NCBI GenBank assembly: GCA_020465985.1
Contig: JAANYP010002796.1
Location: 691,138 to 755,137 of the forward strand
Reading direction: 5' to 3'
Origin: Centrapalus pauciflorus
Taxonomy: Eukaryota > Streptophyta > Magnoliopsida > Asterales > Asteraceae
Length of the DNA: 64,000 bases
Positions within the stretch are counted from its first letter, which is position 1. Every line of letters starts with the position of its first letter. The notes beneath the pieces are model-generated. The model saw nothing but the letters and a program-made list of their open reading frames with translations. It did no database searches and was not told the DNA's origin. The position numbers and the translations under genes are program-made. This document shows positions 40,571 to 51,600 of the stretch, piece by piece.

Positions 40571-41688
40571 GAGGGGGTTCAATGGAAAACCAACGTGCAT
40601 CGGAAAACTTCAGGAAACCTTCATGCACCTCAAGACCCTTCAATGCATCACGTTTTTCATTAAGTGTAATTTAGGAAAACTAAAATTATTTTATTCTAAA
40701 ATTAAATCTTCTTTAAATTAAGAAATTTCAATAATCTATCAAAATATAACTCCTATAATTAAGCAAATTTATTTGACCAAATTAATTTCAAATTTTGAAC
40801 CCTCCATTGTAGAAAAGTCGCTAAGCATCATCTTCGCCACCACCGACACGCCCGCCACCACCTCCTACGCCGCTACCGCCACCACCACCTGCAATGTAAC
40901 CACTGTCTGCACCGCCGCCACCGGTGCAACAACTATCACCACCTACATCTTCATCACCATTGTCGTCTTTCTCTTCTCTATTTTTTTTGTCTTCGTTATA
41001 AAAGACGCAATGAAGATGATAAAACAAAAGCGATTGACGACGATGAAACAAAGATGATTCTGATGCAAAACGTTGATTAACGAAGATAAACATGATACAT
41101 AACGTGTTTTTTTTATGAAGATGATGCAGAATGTTTTCGATGAAAATGATCGTGCTGCGTCGTCATTTTGTGAGTGTTAATCGATGTCGAAAGTTGAAAG
41201 TTATTGAAGGTAGTGTTAATCGATGTTGAAGGTTTGAAGTTATTGAAGGTCGTGATGCATCGTCATTTTTTTTTTGTTTTAATCGGTTTCGAATGATGCA
41301 TGAACGCGGATGATGTCCAATCTCGTTTGAATGATGAATGAATATGAATGCCGCAAACTCGAATGATGAACGATGAAGAAGAAGACGATACATCAACGTC
41401 ATCTTGTGTGGGTGATTTTTGATATTTAATCATTTTGTAGTTTTTGAATTTTAATGTGTACGGTTTTTAAAATTTGAATTATGTATCAATAATGGAATTT
41501 TGAATTTAATATAAATGATATTTTTAATGTTGAAAAAAAAGATATACCCAAAACACCCCCATGCATATATTTTTAAGTGCATCGTGATGCATTAATCTAA
41601 TATCACATATGCATCTAATCTAAGGGGCTATGATTGGTTTTCCAAAGTTTTCCAATGCATATTAGTTTTCCATTGAACTCATCCCTAT
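40571..41688. mobile_element. TA-linked element, family E, copy 4 (long)
   Basis: GGGGGTTCAATGGAAAACCA at the left and TTAGTTTTCCATTGAACTCA at the right are inverted repeats, and TA tracts flank both sides. The 1.1-kb body contains GTGATGCATCGTC and similar motifs. It also holds a Thr-rich frame at 40773-41057 from low-complexity ACC repeats, which I do not consider a gene. Confidence 0.7.
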
Positions 41689-41705
41689 GTATATATATAT
41701 ATATT

Positions 41706-42252
41706 AACATAAACACATTAGTATGTGCTTAGTTATATAAGATTTAAATTGATAATAACAAATTATATAATAATATGTTTTTTGTTTGTTTACTTTCTAA
41801 AAGGTCAAATACAAACCATTTAAATTTCATAATAAATTATACATGAATAAGAATGGTCGTTTGTTCATTTACTTGTTGTGTAAACATAAACTCACGAACA
41901 TAAACAATCAAATCGGTTTGTGTTTATTCAGTTAACTTAATTTAATAAACATAGATAAGCTTCCGTTCGTGTTCTTTTGATTCGTACGCTTGGTCCGACA
42001 ACCATTTATGCCCTATGTTTGTAATTTATTCTTTAGGTTTTGTGTACTTTTCAATTGCACACTTTAATTTGTGATGTTGTTTAAGTTATGATTTAAGTTT
42101 TTAGTTAGTTGAAAATGTAATAAATCGTTTAATCAATTTTCGATTTTATTTTAATTGTTTAAGTATTTTTACTATCATGGGTTTTAAACATTTGAAAGTT
42201 TAGAATTTGTTTTGAGTTGTATGCATTCTTACGTAGTATATTAATTAAGGTC
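41706..42252. other. AT-rich intergenic DNA
   Basis: Nothing identifiable. Confidence 0.4.
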
Positions 42253-43022
42253 AGGGCCGGCGCTGGTCCACCTGGGCCACCGTCCAGGGCCCAATTCAAT
42301 CTAAGGGGCCCAAAAAAATTTAGTATGTTAATAGAACCCAGCAGTCCAGTATTATGTTATATATTTTTTTGCGCACTAGAAATGATAATCATTGTGTTGG
42401 TTCAGTTGGTAGTTATCTTACTTTGAAACTCTAATGGCATGAGTTCGAATCCCATTGTGTGCATTTTCTTTATTTTTTTATACCTCATCACTATCACTTG
42501 AATTTTCATCTAAAGATATCGTCTATTTGCTTTATATCAATATACAATCCATCAAATTCAATATTCATACTTTTGTTTTTCAATGAGTTTGTTTTTTTTT
42601 ATTTTTGTTTATCACGTGGTTTATGTTATTTATAATTCGATTGTAAAAAATACGAATGAGATATGTATTTATTTTTGACACATATGTTACTATTATGAAT
42701 CATTTAAAATTTATACTTCTTTTTTCAATTAACTAATAAAAATATAATTTAGTATTGTATGCAATTTTTACCCAGTTTATAATCATACGATGTTAATATT
42801 AAATTTTTTTTTTGCGGTTTTTTGGATTAAGGAAAAAAAATTCAGAGAAATACCGTGAAACCATTACACAATGACAGATTGTGAAGTTTTTAAAGACATG
42901 ACATTAACAATAATGCTACAAAATCAATATTATTTAATTGTAACCTTTTTATATTGCTTATATATATAGAGGGCCCCTTTTAAGTTTAAGCCCCGGGCCT
43001 AAAAAATGATAGGAACGACACT
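42253..43022. mobile_element. hAT-like element with CAGGGCCGGC end
   Basis: It starts CAGGGCCGGCGCTGGTCCAC and contains CACCTGGGCCACC and CCAGGGCCC. It ends GGGCCCC...CGGGCCT...CGACACTG. CAGGGCCGG-type ends with a GGGCCC-rich subterminal region are common in plant hAT-related non-autonomous elements. The flanking octamers attaaggt and attacgtg agree poorly, so the target duplication is uncertain. It contains a SINE. Confidence 0.5.
42390..42480 (+). mobile_element. tRNA-like SINE
   Basis: Box A TGGTTCAGTTGG at 42398 and a canonical box B GAGTTCGAATCC at 42441 lie 43 bp apart, followed by CATTGTGTGCATTTTC and a T-rich tail. It cannot be a functional tRNA because the acceptor stem does not pair. 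It lies inside the hAT-like element. Ends were not defined by target duplications. Confidence 0.6.
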
Positions 43023-43262
43023 GATTACGTGACAACATCAATAAAAGTTTTTAGGCGATATATAGTATATTAGATTTTTTTCGTAAAATTTACATAATTG
43101 ACACCTATTATTTTTATATTTTAATAAAGTGACACTGATTGCAAAATTTTTAATATCCATCCTATCTAGATTTACACTCTTTTCTTGTATTCAAAAAGAA
43201 AAGAAGAGATCGAAATATGGAGGAAAGAAATATGGTAGAAAGAAAGACAAGAGAAATATTTG
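43023..43262. other. AT-rich DNA
   Basis: Nothing identifiable. Confidence 0.4.
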
Positions 43263-43269
43263 TGATAGT

Positions 43270-43333
<64 letters not shown>

Positions 43334-43350
43334 AACAGCTGATAGTGTTC
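43263..43350 (-). mobile_element. Poly(A)-only retroinsertion scar
   Basis: TGATAGTGTTC at 43263-43273 is followed by 59 T residues, then GAACAGC, then a second TGATAGTGTTC at 43340-43350. The direct repeats look like a target-site duplication around a minus-strand poly(A) tail with only a few template bases. This is expected for an extremely 5'-truncated LINE-driven insertion. Confidence 0.55.
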
Positions 43351-44031
43351 TTGAATCAGGATGAAAGAAAATTTATGTTCTTGAAGAGGAAAAAAAAGAA
43401 AATAAAAGCTTTTATTTCTTTGTAATACACATAGATAACTTTTTACCAATCTTTATTTCCCTCACTTTCTTCCATGTATGAGAGGAAACTTTTGAAAATA
43501 AAACCTTTCATACTTTCTTTTCTCTTCTATTGTTTTCCTTCCTTAATACGACAAAAGAACACAAATTTTTTTATTTTCTTCCATTTTCTTTTCTTTTTCA
43601 CCGTTTAAATTTTAAATTTGTTCCAGAACAAAGTATTAATGATTAACATTTGATTAGAGTAAGGAAATATACTGCCACGTCATAGGGAATCAATACCCAG
43701 TTTGTACATAAAAGTTTTTTATCGAAAGATGGTAAAAAAAAACAAAATACAAATTGACATAAGATGCTTTCGTAAATGCATATAGGTAAAATCGGTTACC
43801 TATTTAATACTTTTTACCCAAAATATGAATATTTGTTTGTACAACATAAAAGGAAACTGATTCCTAAATCCAAATGGAAAAGGTTGAAATAGTCCCCATT
43901 GTGAGTACACATTTATTTTAGATAGATTTAAAAAATCTTCAACAAAATGTAAATATATTTTAATTTATACTTTGTTTTATTGTGTAACTTAAAAATGATA
44001 TTTTTTTAAATAAAAGCTAGTTACTTAGTTA
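43351..44031. other. AT-rich DNA, nothing recognised
   Basis: No gene, no clear repeat. Confidence 0.4.
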
Positions 44032-44087
44032 TTAGTTTATTACATGCGTACAACACGGAATACATAAATAACTGGTTATTATATATA

Positions 44088-44480
44088 TCTATTACTAAAG
44101 CAAAATGATTTTGTCACGTGTCACTCTTTCGTGGCATCTCAATTTCATTTTTCCGCCTATTTTATTATCATAATTTCTATTCTAAAGTTTAGGAAAGTAA
44201 ATTAATAATTCTAATTTTTTATAAACTAATTATGATATCTTATTTTCATATTAATTAAAATATTTAATAAATTTATATAAATTAAAAATCTATGGATCAA
44301 CATTCTAATACAATCAGTAAAACTTTTATTTATCCGTATATTATGTATTTTAATTTTATAGTTTATATCGTTTAGATAATCTATTTTGAGTTTTAATATT
44401 ATCATTTAATTATTAAATTTTTTAAAAAAAAGATATTATTTTATAAATGTATTCCATGTAATACATGGGCAAATAACTAG
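44088..44480 (+). mobile_element. Small complete Helitron
   Basis: It starts TCTATTACTAAAGCAAAATG after A44087. It ends with the hairpin CCATGTAATACATGGG and then CAAATAACTAG before T44481. All Helitron hallmarks are present within 393 bp. Its 5' portion matches 39743 onward. Non-coding. Confidence 0.7.
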
Positions 44481-44526
44481 TTATTTTTCAAACAAAAGTA
44501 TATATGATATTATTATTTATTATGAC

Positions 44527-45366
44527 TAGGGGTGAGCATGAGGCGGTTCGGTTCGGTTTTTGGCCGAAACCGAACCCAAACCGAAAATTCCGGTTTTTGA
44601 AATGAAGAAACCGTTCGGTTTCGGTTTTTCCCGGTTTCGGGTTTTCGGTTTTCCGGTTTGGATTACCGGTTTTTCGGTTTACACCCGTGGGTTTTTTGGT
44701 TTTTAGGTTCAAACCCGAAAAATCTTAGACACTTTGTACTAAAATTGAATTTTTCTTTACTAAAGTTAAGCACTATTTGATAAATCACTAAAAAATAATT
44801 GTTTATGTTTGAATTTTTAATCGACAAATGTGTTAGTTTGATACTTCGAATTGATAAAATTGGATATTAAATATTAATTTAGTTGTTTTATACTCTAATT
44901 TATTAAATTTACTAACTTAGGCTTTGAATTAATTTAAGTAATTTTATCATGTAAAATATAATAATAATGTTTATACCAATTAATTAGCATTATCTACTTC
45001 ACATATAATTAAAATAAGCATAACTATTAATAATGTCAATTAATTAGCATTTTAACATCATAAATAACAATTGTATATATAATTGAAAAATGTTTCCTTT
45101 AATATAGGAGTAGAATGTAACATTAAATATGAGTGAAAGTAGAAATAACTCAATAAATATATATAAAATATTTATAAAAATTAAATTAATTTTAAAACCG
45201 GTTCGGTTTGGTTTTGAGAGGGAATCCGAAACCAAACCATTTACTCCGGTTTTTTCGGTTTCGGTTTTTTTGGTTTTCCGGTTTCCCGGTTTTCCGGTTT
45301 TTTCGGTTTGGTTTTTCCGGGTTTTTCGGTTTCTTGGTTTTCCGGTTCGGTTTTTGCTCACCCCTA
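44527..45366. mobile_element. hAT element with GGTTCGGTTT-rich ends
   Basis: The terminal repeats are TAGGGGTGAGCA and TGCTCACCCCTA. The octamer ATTATGAC flanks it perfectly at 44519-44526 and 45367-45374. About 180 bp at each end is built from iterated CCGGTTTTTCGGTTT motifs in inverted orientation, and the centre is AT-rich. No transposase is present. Confidence 0.85.
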
Positions 45367-45748
45367 ATTATGACCTATTAAATTTGTATATTTCTAAATA
45401 TATATGAAAAGTAATTATTTTCTTAAATATTTTTTAAACGTTTATTATATTATCTTATAATTAATAAGTTAGTAGATTATTAGATTTTGTTTGATTTGAT
45501 TTGAATTTAAAAGTGGATTATCTTAAATTTGGATATATTTAATTAATAAAATAGTAGAACATTAAATTTTGTTTGATTTGATTTGATTTGAATTTAAAAG
45601 TGGATTATATCAGATTTGGATAGATTTGATTTAAATTTCTTTATTATTTTTAAAATCTATAAATGCCACGAGTCGATTCATGGTGACGACACGTGGATTC
45701 ACCAGAAATGAGTATAGTTACTCTTTTAATAGTATAGATAGATATATA

Positions 45749-46013
45749 CTAGGTTAATACCCATGTTACATGAGTTAAATTTTAAAAATAGATATTTATA
45801 TATATGTATATTATAATAATTATATGAATAATAAATTTGTTTATTTTTAGTTAGTTAGTTATTAAATTAATCCATATTAGATTTAGATAGATTTGATTTG
45901 CTTTAAATTTAAAATTAGAATCCGTAAATGACGTGGCAAAATGAAAGATCGACATGTGTCAAATTCAATGAGAGCATGTCATGTGGCATGTTAGTTACTC
46001 TTTTAATAGTGTA
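45749..46013 (-). mobile_element. Short Helitron copy
   Basis: The minus-strand 3' end is CATGTAACATGGGTATTAAC then CTAG at 45749. The 5' side at 46013 reads TACACTATTAAAAGAGTAAC, so the first bases are altered or lost. It directly abuts the next Helitron. Confidence 0.5.
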
Positions 46014-46053
46014 CTAGGTTATTACCCATGTATTACATGAATTAATTTTAGGA

Positions 46054-46129
<76 letters not shown>

Positions 46130-46833
46130 TATAATAATTATATGAATTATAAAGTTTGCTTAAGTTTAGTTAGTTAGTTAGTTAGTTATTAAATTAATTC
46201 ATATTAGCAGGGTCCGCACTGGGCCTGGTGCACCTGGGCCACCGCCAGGGCCCAATCGACTGAAGGGAAACGGAAGCGGCTTGAGGCTTCTGGAAAGGGT
46301 TTAGGTTGAACGAATGAAGGGAAACGGAAGCGGCAAAATGCAGAAGGCGGAACTCTAGGAAATTGAGAAGCAGAACGTCACCGCAGCAGGCGCAAAGATG
46401 CAAAAATCAATGGGTTTCGCATTTCCGAGGCAATCACACGCACTTCGTTTGAAGTAAAATCATAGGATTTCATCCGAGGCCATTAAGTTTCGACGCAACT
46501 CGGAATTAAGAATCTGAAATCGATCGTTCATGAGTTCATCTCCACAATGTCGAATCTAAAAAATCGACATCGATTGAAAGACAAGTTAGCAACCACGGCA
46601 ACAAATTTGAAATCGGCATCGACTGCAAGTTCATCTCTTCGTTTTGTGTTATGTTCTTTCTGTTCTTTGGACTTTGATTTAGGATTTGATATGTATTAGA
46701 TTTACATATATTTGATTTGCTTTAAAATTTAAAAACAAAATCAGTAAATGACGTGGCAAAAGAAGAGAACGACATGTGGCAAATTAAATGATTGCATGTC
46801 ATATGTTATTTAGTTACTATTTTAATAGTATAG

Positions 46834-46834
<1 letters not shown>
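46014..46834 (-). mobile_element. Helitron adjoining the previous copy
   Basis: The minus-strand 5' end is TCTATACTATTAAAATAGTA from 46834. The 3' end has the hairpin CATGTAATACATG and CTAG at 46014, inserted between A46013 and T46835. The body holds a fragment resembling the hAT-like element at 42253 (CACCTGGGCCACCGCCAGGG) and a GC-richer stretch (46260-46650) that looks captured. In that stretch the 19-mer TGAAGGGAAACGGAAGCGG occurs twice. Confidence 0.65.
46058..46119. repeat. (TA)n(TG)n compound microsatellite
   Basis: About 16 TA units followed by about 15 TG units, inside the Helitron. Confidence 0.95.

Positions 46835-46837
<3 letters not shown>

Positions 46838-46885
<48 letters not shown>
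46838..46885. repeat. (TA)n microsatellite
   Basis: Pure TA tract immediately beside the Helitron's 5' end. Confidence 0.95.
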
Positions 46886-46887
<2 letters not shown>

Positions 46888-48604
46888 TTCTAAACTTTTA
46901 AATCTCACATATATATAACAGTTATAAATTTAATTACATCATTTAAAAAAATATAAAATATCATTTCTTAAATAATTTATTATTGAATTAAATTAGAAAA
47001 AAAATATTCTTTATTTTTGTTGTGATTTAAGATGATAGTTTAGGTATTTTAATTTTTTTAAATGATAAAATAAATTTAAAATAGTCATTTGGATATATAT
47101 TTGAATTAGAGGTTTAGAATGATATATATGTAATAAGAAAGTTTGTAACGATATATATATATATATATAAAGTTTAGAATGATTTATATGAAATTTTTTC
47201 GAAAAGAAAATGGAATCGGGTCCACCGAACAGAATTGCAACCTAACATATGACATTAAATGATTTAATTTGGTTTTAATTATTACAATTCATTATTCCTT
47301 ATTTAGTTTTATTTTTTTTAATAAACTTAATATATATGTTGGAACCAATTCTAATAAATTAATTAACGGACAACAAATTAGTTAATTATTCACATTTATA
47401 TATACGATTAATATCAATCATATTTTATTGTTAGTTATTAAAAGTTTAGTTAGATCAATTCAGAGTGTAACCCAAAATGAAATAAATATATATATTAACG
47501 ACTTATTATTTAATTAATGTTCACTTATAAGTTAAATTAAATATTTCCTTGAATTTAAAATGGATACAATAGTTAAATTCATTTGACTATTGAGTAAATG
47601 ATACAGAAAATTACATAATTAATTATTAATATACTGATTCGATTAATAATGATTAATGAAACATTTTAAGTTGAACAAACAATAATTGCATATCAAACTT
47701 AATAATTATTAAATACTAAAGTATTTAATAAATAATATAGTAAGATTAGGTAACTAGAAGACCAACCTAGCTCAGTTTTATTGAATTCCTAATTTAAGTT
47801 GGGTTCTTATAGATCGGATCGATTCGTAGCGGATTCGGATTACCTTCGTGTTTGCTAAGCTGCTATTAAGGGACAGATTTCGTACTTCTTACAGCGTGTG
47901 TACTTTTTACAGTGTTACTCTTGAGTTATTCAATGTGTGACTTGTATGCTAATATTTGACAGTTGAACTTTGATATCTCTCGTGTTAGTTTCTTTTTTAA
48001 AAGCAAATATCGTTTTAAACGTTCGTAAAACTTTCGTGAAAAATATATTTTGAAATCAGTTATTTTCATGGCTTATCGTGGACGTTGATATAATATTGTG
48101 AAACGTGAAATTTTATGTTTAAATGATTATTGTACTTTGAGATATTTATTTGGAATATCATTTTTTTGAAACGAGGAATTGGAAAATCATTTCAAAATCT
48201 TTTTTTCATTAATATTTTTATTTTTAATCAATTTAAACATTATTGTTATTTAAATATAACTTCTTGTTGATGCATAAAGTGATGATTTTATTTGTGCATA
48301 AACTCTTGTCTTACTGTATAAAACCTTGTCAAGTTTACGTATAAATAAAATTTCATGTTTTATACATAAAGAAAAAAGATAGTTTTATAAAAATTAACAA
48401 AAGGTATATCAATATTTAAAAAAATGTTATCGATCATACCTTATTTTGGTAGATAAGGTACTGCAAATGCAACTTTTTGAAAAAAAAACAAAACTTACAA
48501 TTAATGGTTAAAGAAAAGAATATATATGCAATTCATTAAAAAAAATGTATAGTTTATTGGTCAAACAATCTTATTGGTTTATTTATACGATTGAAGTTAA
48601 TTAA
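46886..48604. other. Intergenic DNA
   Basis: AT-rich with no gene. A moderately GC-rich phrase at about 47810-47900 (GATCGGATCGATTCGTAGCG) resembles retroelement leader DNA, but no element ends were found. Confidence 0.35.
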
Positions 48605-51600
48605 TTACACAAGGCAACAACATATTCCATCGTTACACACGGCATCAAATATTGAGCGACAATAAACTATGCAATCATCTCCACTTTTACAATGCTGGGT
48701 AGGACATCTAGGATATGGATGTGACTCTACTTCGATACAACTTTTCGGAAAACAAGGTTCAGGTATTTTAACGTCTGACTTTGATTTTAACGTCTGACTT
48801 TAAAAATATCAGGGTTAGTTAATCGTGAAAAAAAAAACTAACATGTTTTTAGATTTTTTACGTCTTCATACTACTCATGTTATTTCTTTTTCCTGGTTTA
48901 ATGAAAATTTGGTAATTAAAACCCGCTTATAATTGGTAAATAGTGTTTTTAGAAAATTGAAAAACCAGACTTTAAAAGTCATATATAAATAAACCAAATT
49001 AAAAATAAGACTTTCTGAAAAAATATAAGGGCAAATGATCAAAAATAGTAACAAGTTTTGACATTTTTATCATTAATAGTATCATTATTTATTTTTTATC
49101 ATTAATGGTAACAACTTTTTTATTTTTCTATCAATAATAGTAATGGGTGACCTGTAAACCTATTTAGCAGGTCACCAACTTTTCAATTATCAAAAATAGT
49201 AACATCTTTACAGATTTTTATCAATAATAGTAACATATCAAATTAAAAACATAAATTTTTTATTTTATTAAGTTTTCTAATATTCCATAAACACCAAAAT
49301 AAACCAAATTAGTATTTCGAGTATTTACGGATAGATAATATTCGATTATTTATTCACAAATATATATAATATGAAAGAAAAAAAATACTATGAATCATTT
49401 CAATTTTCACTTTAACAACAAAAAACTACGAACCATCATTTTCTTAGTTTTTCCGAATAAAATAATATAAATCGTTCTATTTTTTAGTTTTTTCCAATCT
49501 AAATGGGTCATAGTTTTTTATTTAAAAAACAAAAAATCAAAATGAGTCTCAATATTTTTCATTTATAAAACTATAACCATTCATAGATAAACTAAAAAAT
49601 GAATGAGTTGCAATACTTTTTCATTCGTAGTCTTATTCATTTGGAACAAAAAAGGTCAAATTGATCAGTTTTTTAGTATATTTCAAACGAAATTGATTAC
49701 AAACGATACAACTTTTAGATTTACTGAATGAAAAACTACGACCCAATCATGCTTTAGATTTTTTTTTTTACAAAAAACTATAAATCATTTAGATTTTTCG
49801 TAAAATAATTGCAACTCATTTACTTTTGTGTTTTTAACAACGAAAAAACATTAAATATTCTAGTTTATAGTTTTGCTGAATGAAAAATATTGTAATCCAT
49901 AAAAACGATACATAACCACTTGTACGAAACTATAAAGTAGAATAATTCATAGTTTTTAGTTGTTAAACACAAAATTAATGAGTTGCAATTATTTTGTACG
50001 AAAAATCAAAATGATTTATGGTTTTTTGTTAAAAAAATCTAAAACATGATCAATTTGTAATTTTTTATTCCAAATGAAAAATACTACGAATGAAAAGTAT
50101 TGCGACCCATTCATTTTTTAGTTTTCCTATGAATGGAAAAATCATGACTCATTGTGTTTTATAGTTTTATGAATGAAAAATATTAAGATTCATTTTGATT
50201 TTTTGTTTTTTAAATAAAAAAACTATCACCCATTTATATTGGAAAAAACTAAAAAATGGAACGATTTGTGTTATTTTATTCGGAAAAACTAACAAAATGA
50301 TGGTTCGTAGTTTTTTTATTATAAAAAGTGAAAATTGAAATGATTCACAATATTTTTTCATTCATATAATATATAATTGTGAATAAATAATCGAATATTA
50401 TCTATCCGTAAATATTCTAAATAAAAATTTGGTTAATTTTGGTGTTTATGAAATATTAGAAAACTTAATAAAATAAAAAAAATTATGTTTTTAGTTTGAT
50501 ATGTAACTATTATTGATAAAAATCTTAAAAGATGTTACTATTTTTGAAAACTGAAAAGTTGGTGACCTGCTAAACAGGTTTACAGGTCACCCATTTCTAT
50601 TTTTGATAGAAAAATAAAAATTTGTTACTATTAATAATAAAAAATAAATAATGTTACTATTAATGATAAAACTGTCAAAACTTGTTACTATTTTTGGTCA
50701 TTTGCCCAAAATATAACCTGAAAAGACAAAAACATAAAAAAAACATGTTGATTTTATTTAGGGCAAATTACCAAGAAAGGTAATATAAAATTCAAAAATT
50801 GCCAATAAAGGTAATGTAAAATTTTTTAGGCCAAGAAAGATATCATAAAATTAAAATTTGATAAGAAAGACGGTAAATTTGTAATTTTATGTTCCCTTTT
50901 TTGGTAAGCGAATAATATTTGATTATCTTTCTTGGCCTAAAATTTGAATTTCATGTTCTTTCTCGGCCAAAATAGAATTTTATATTACCTTTCTTGGCAA
51001 AAAAATTTTTACAATACCTTTATTGTCAAATTTTGTATTTTATATTACCTTTCTTGGTAATTTTCTCTTTTATTTTTAAGTCCTAGAATCATTAATAAAT
51101 TATAAAATAATAAAATGACACACTCTGCACACATGTCACATCATACACAACACTTTCCATTCTCTCTATTTATTCATTACTATTTTCCCTTTTATTTCAC
51201 ACTCCTTGTGGCTTGTTCTCTGTATCTCAGTTAGGAGTGTAAACGAGCCGAGCCCAGCCCGATCCCGTTTAAGCTTGATCTCGGCTCGTTTAAAAGTACT
51301 AGACTTGAGCTCGAGTTCGGCTCGTTTCGAGCTTCGTATGTAAAGCTCGAGCTCGGCTCGTGAATAATTTTCCAAGCTCGAGCTCGGCTCGGACTCGTCT
51401 TGTTTACTATATATATATATATATATATATTTTTGGTTAATTTTTAAATAATCTTTTAATATAATATATATAACTTGTTATTTTAATATATTTATATTTA
51501 TTTAATCAGTATATTATATATTTATTAATTTAAAAATATATTTATATATAAGCTCGTTTAAGCTCGTTTAGGCTCGCGAGCTCAATATGTGAAGCTCGGA

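Larger units (their letters stand above)
44032..45738 (-). mobile_element. Probable Helitron with nested elements
   Basis: On the minus strand the 5' end TCTATACTATTAAAAGAGTA starts at 45738 next to a T on the plus strand. The likely 3' end at 44032 (hairpin-like CCGTGTTGTACGCATG, then TAATAAACTAA) has a mutated CTAG and follows an A. Inside it are a complete small Helitron (44088-44480) and a hAT element (44527-45366). The pairing of the two ends is an inference. Confidence 0.45.
48812..51085. mobile_element. Foldback family A copy split by two insertions
   Basis: The left half starts GGGTTAGTTAATCGTGAAAA then AACTAACATG. The right half, past the nested elements, reads AAAAAAAACATGTTGATTTT. 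It is interrupted first by the family C element (49029-50707) and again by the family B element (50761-51067). The right terminus is decayed, so the end is approximate. Confidence 0.55.

Noticed and set aside
40773..41093. Thr-rich and Gly-rich frames on opposite strands
   Set aside because: They come from ACC/GGT-type low complexity inside a family E element, and open frames on both strands of simple sequence are expected by chance.
42390..42480. tRNA gene
   Set aside because: Boxes A and B are good, but no acceptor stem or anticodon stem forms around them and a T-rich tail follows, so a SINE is more likely.
43129..43449. Frames with poly-Phe and poly-Lys
   Set aside because: They read through the 59-bp poly(T) run, which is better explained as a retroinsertion tail.
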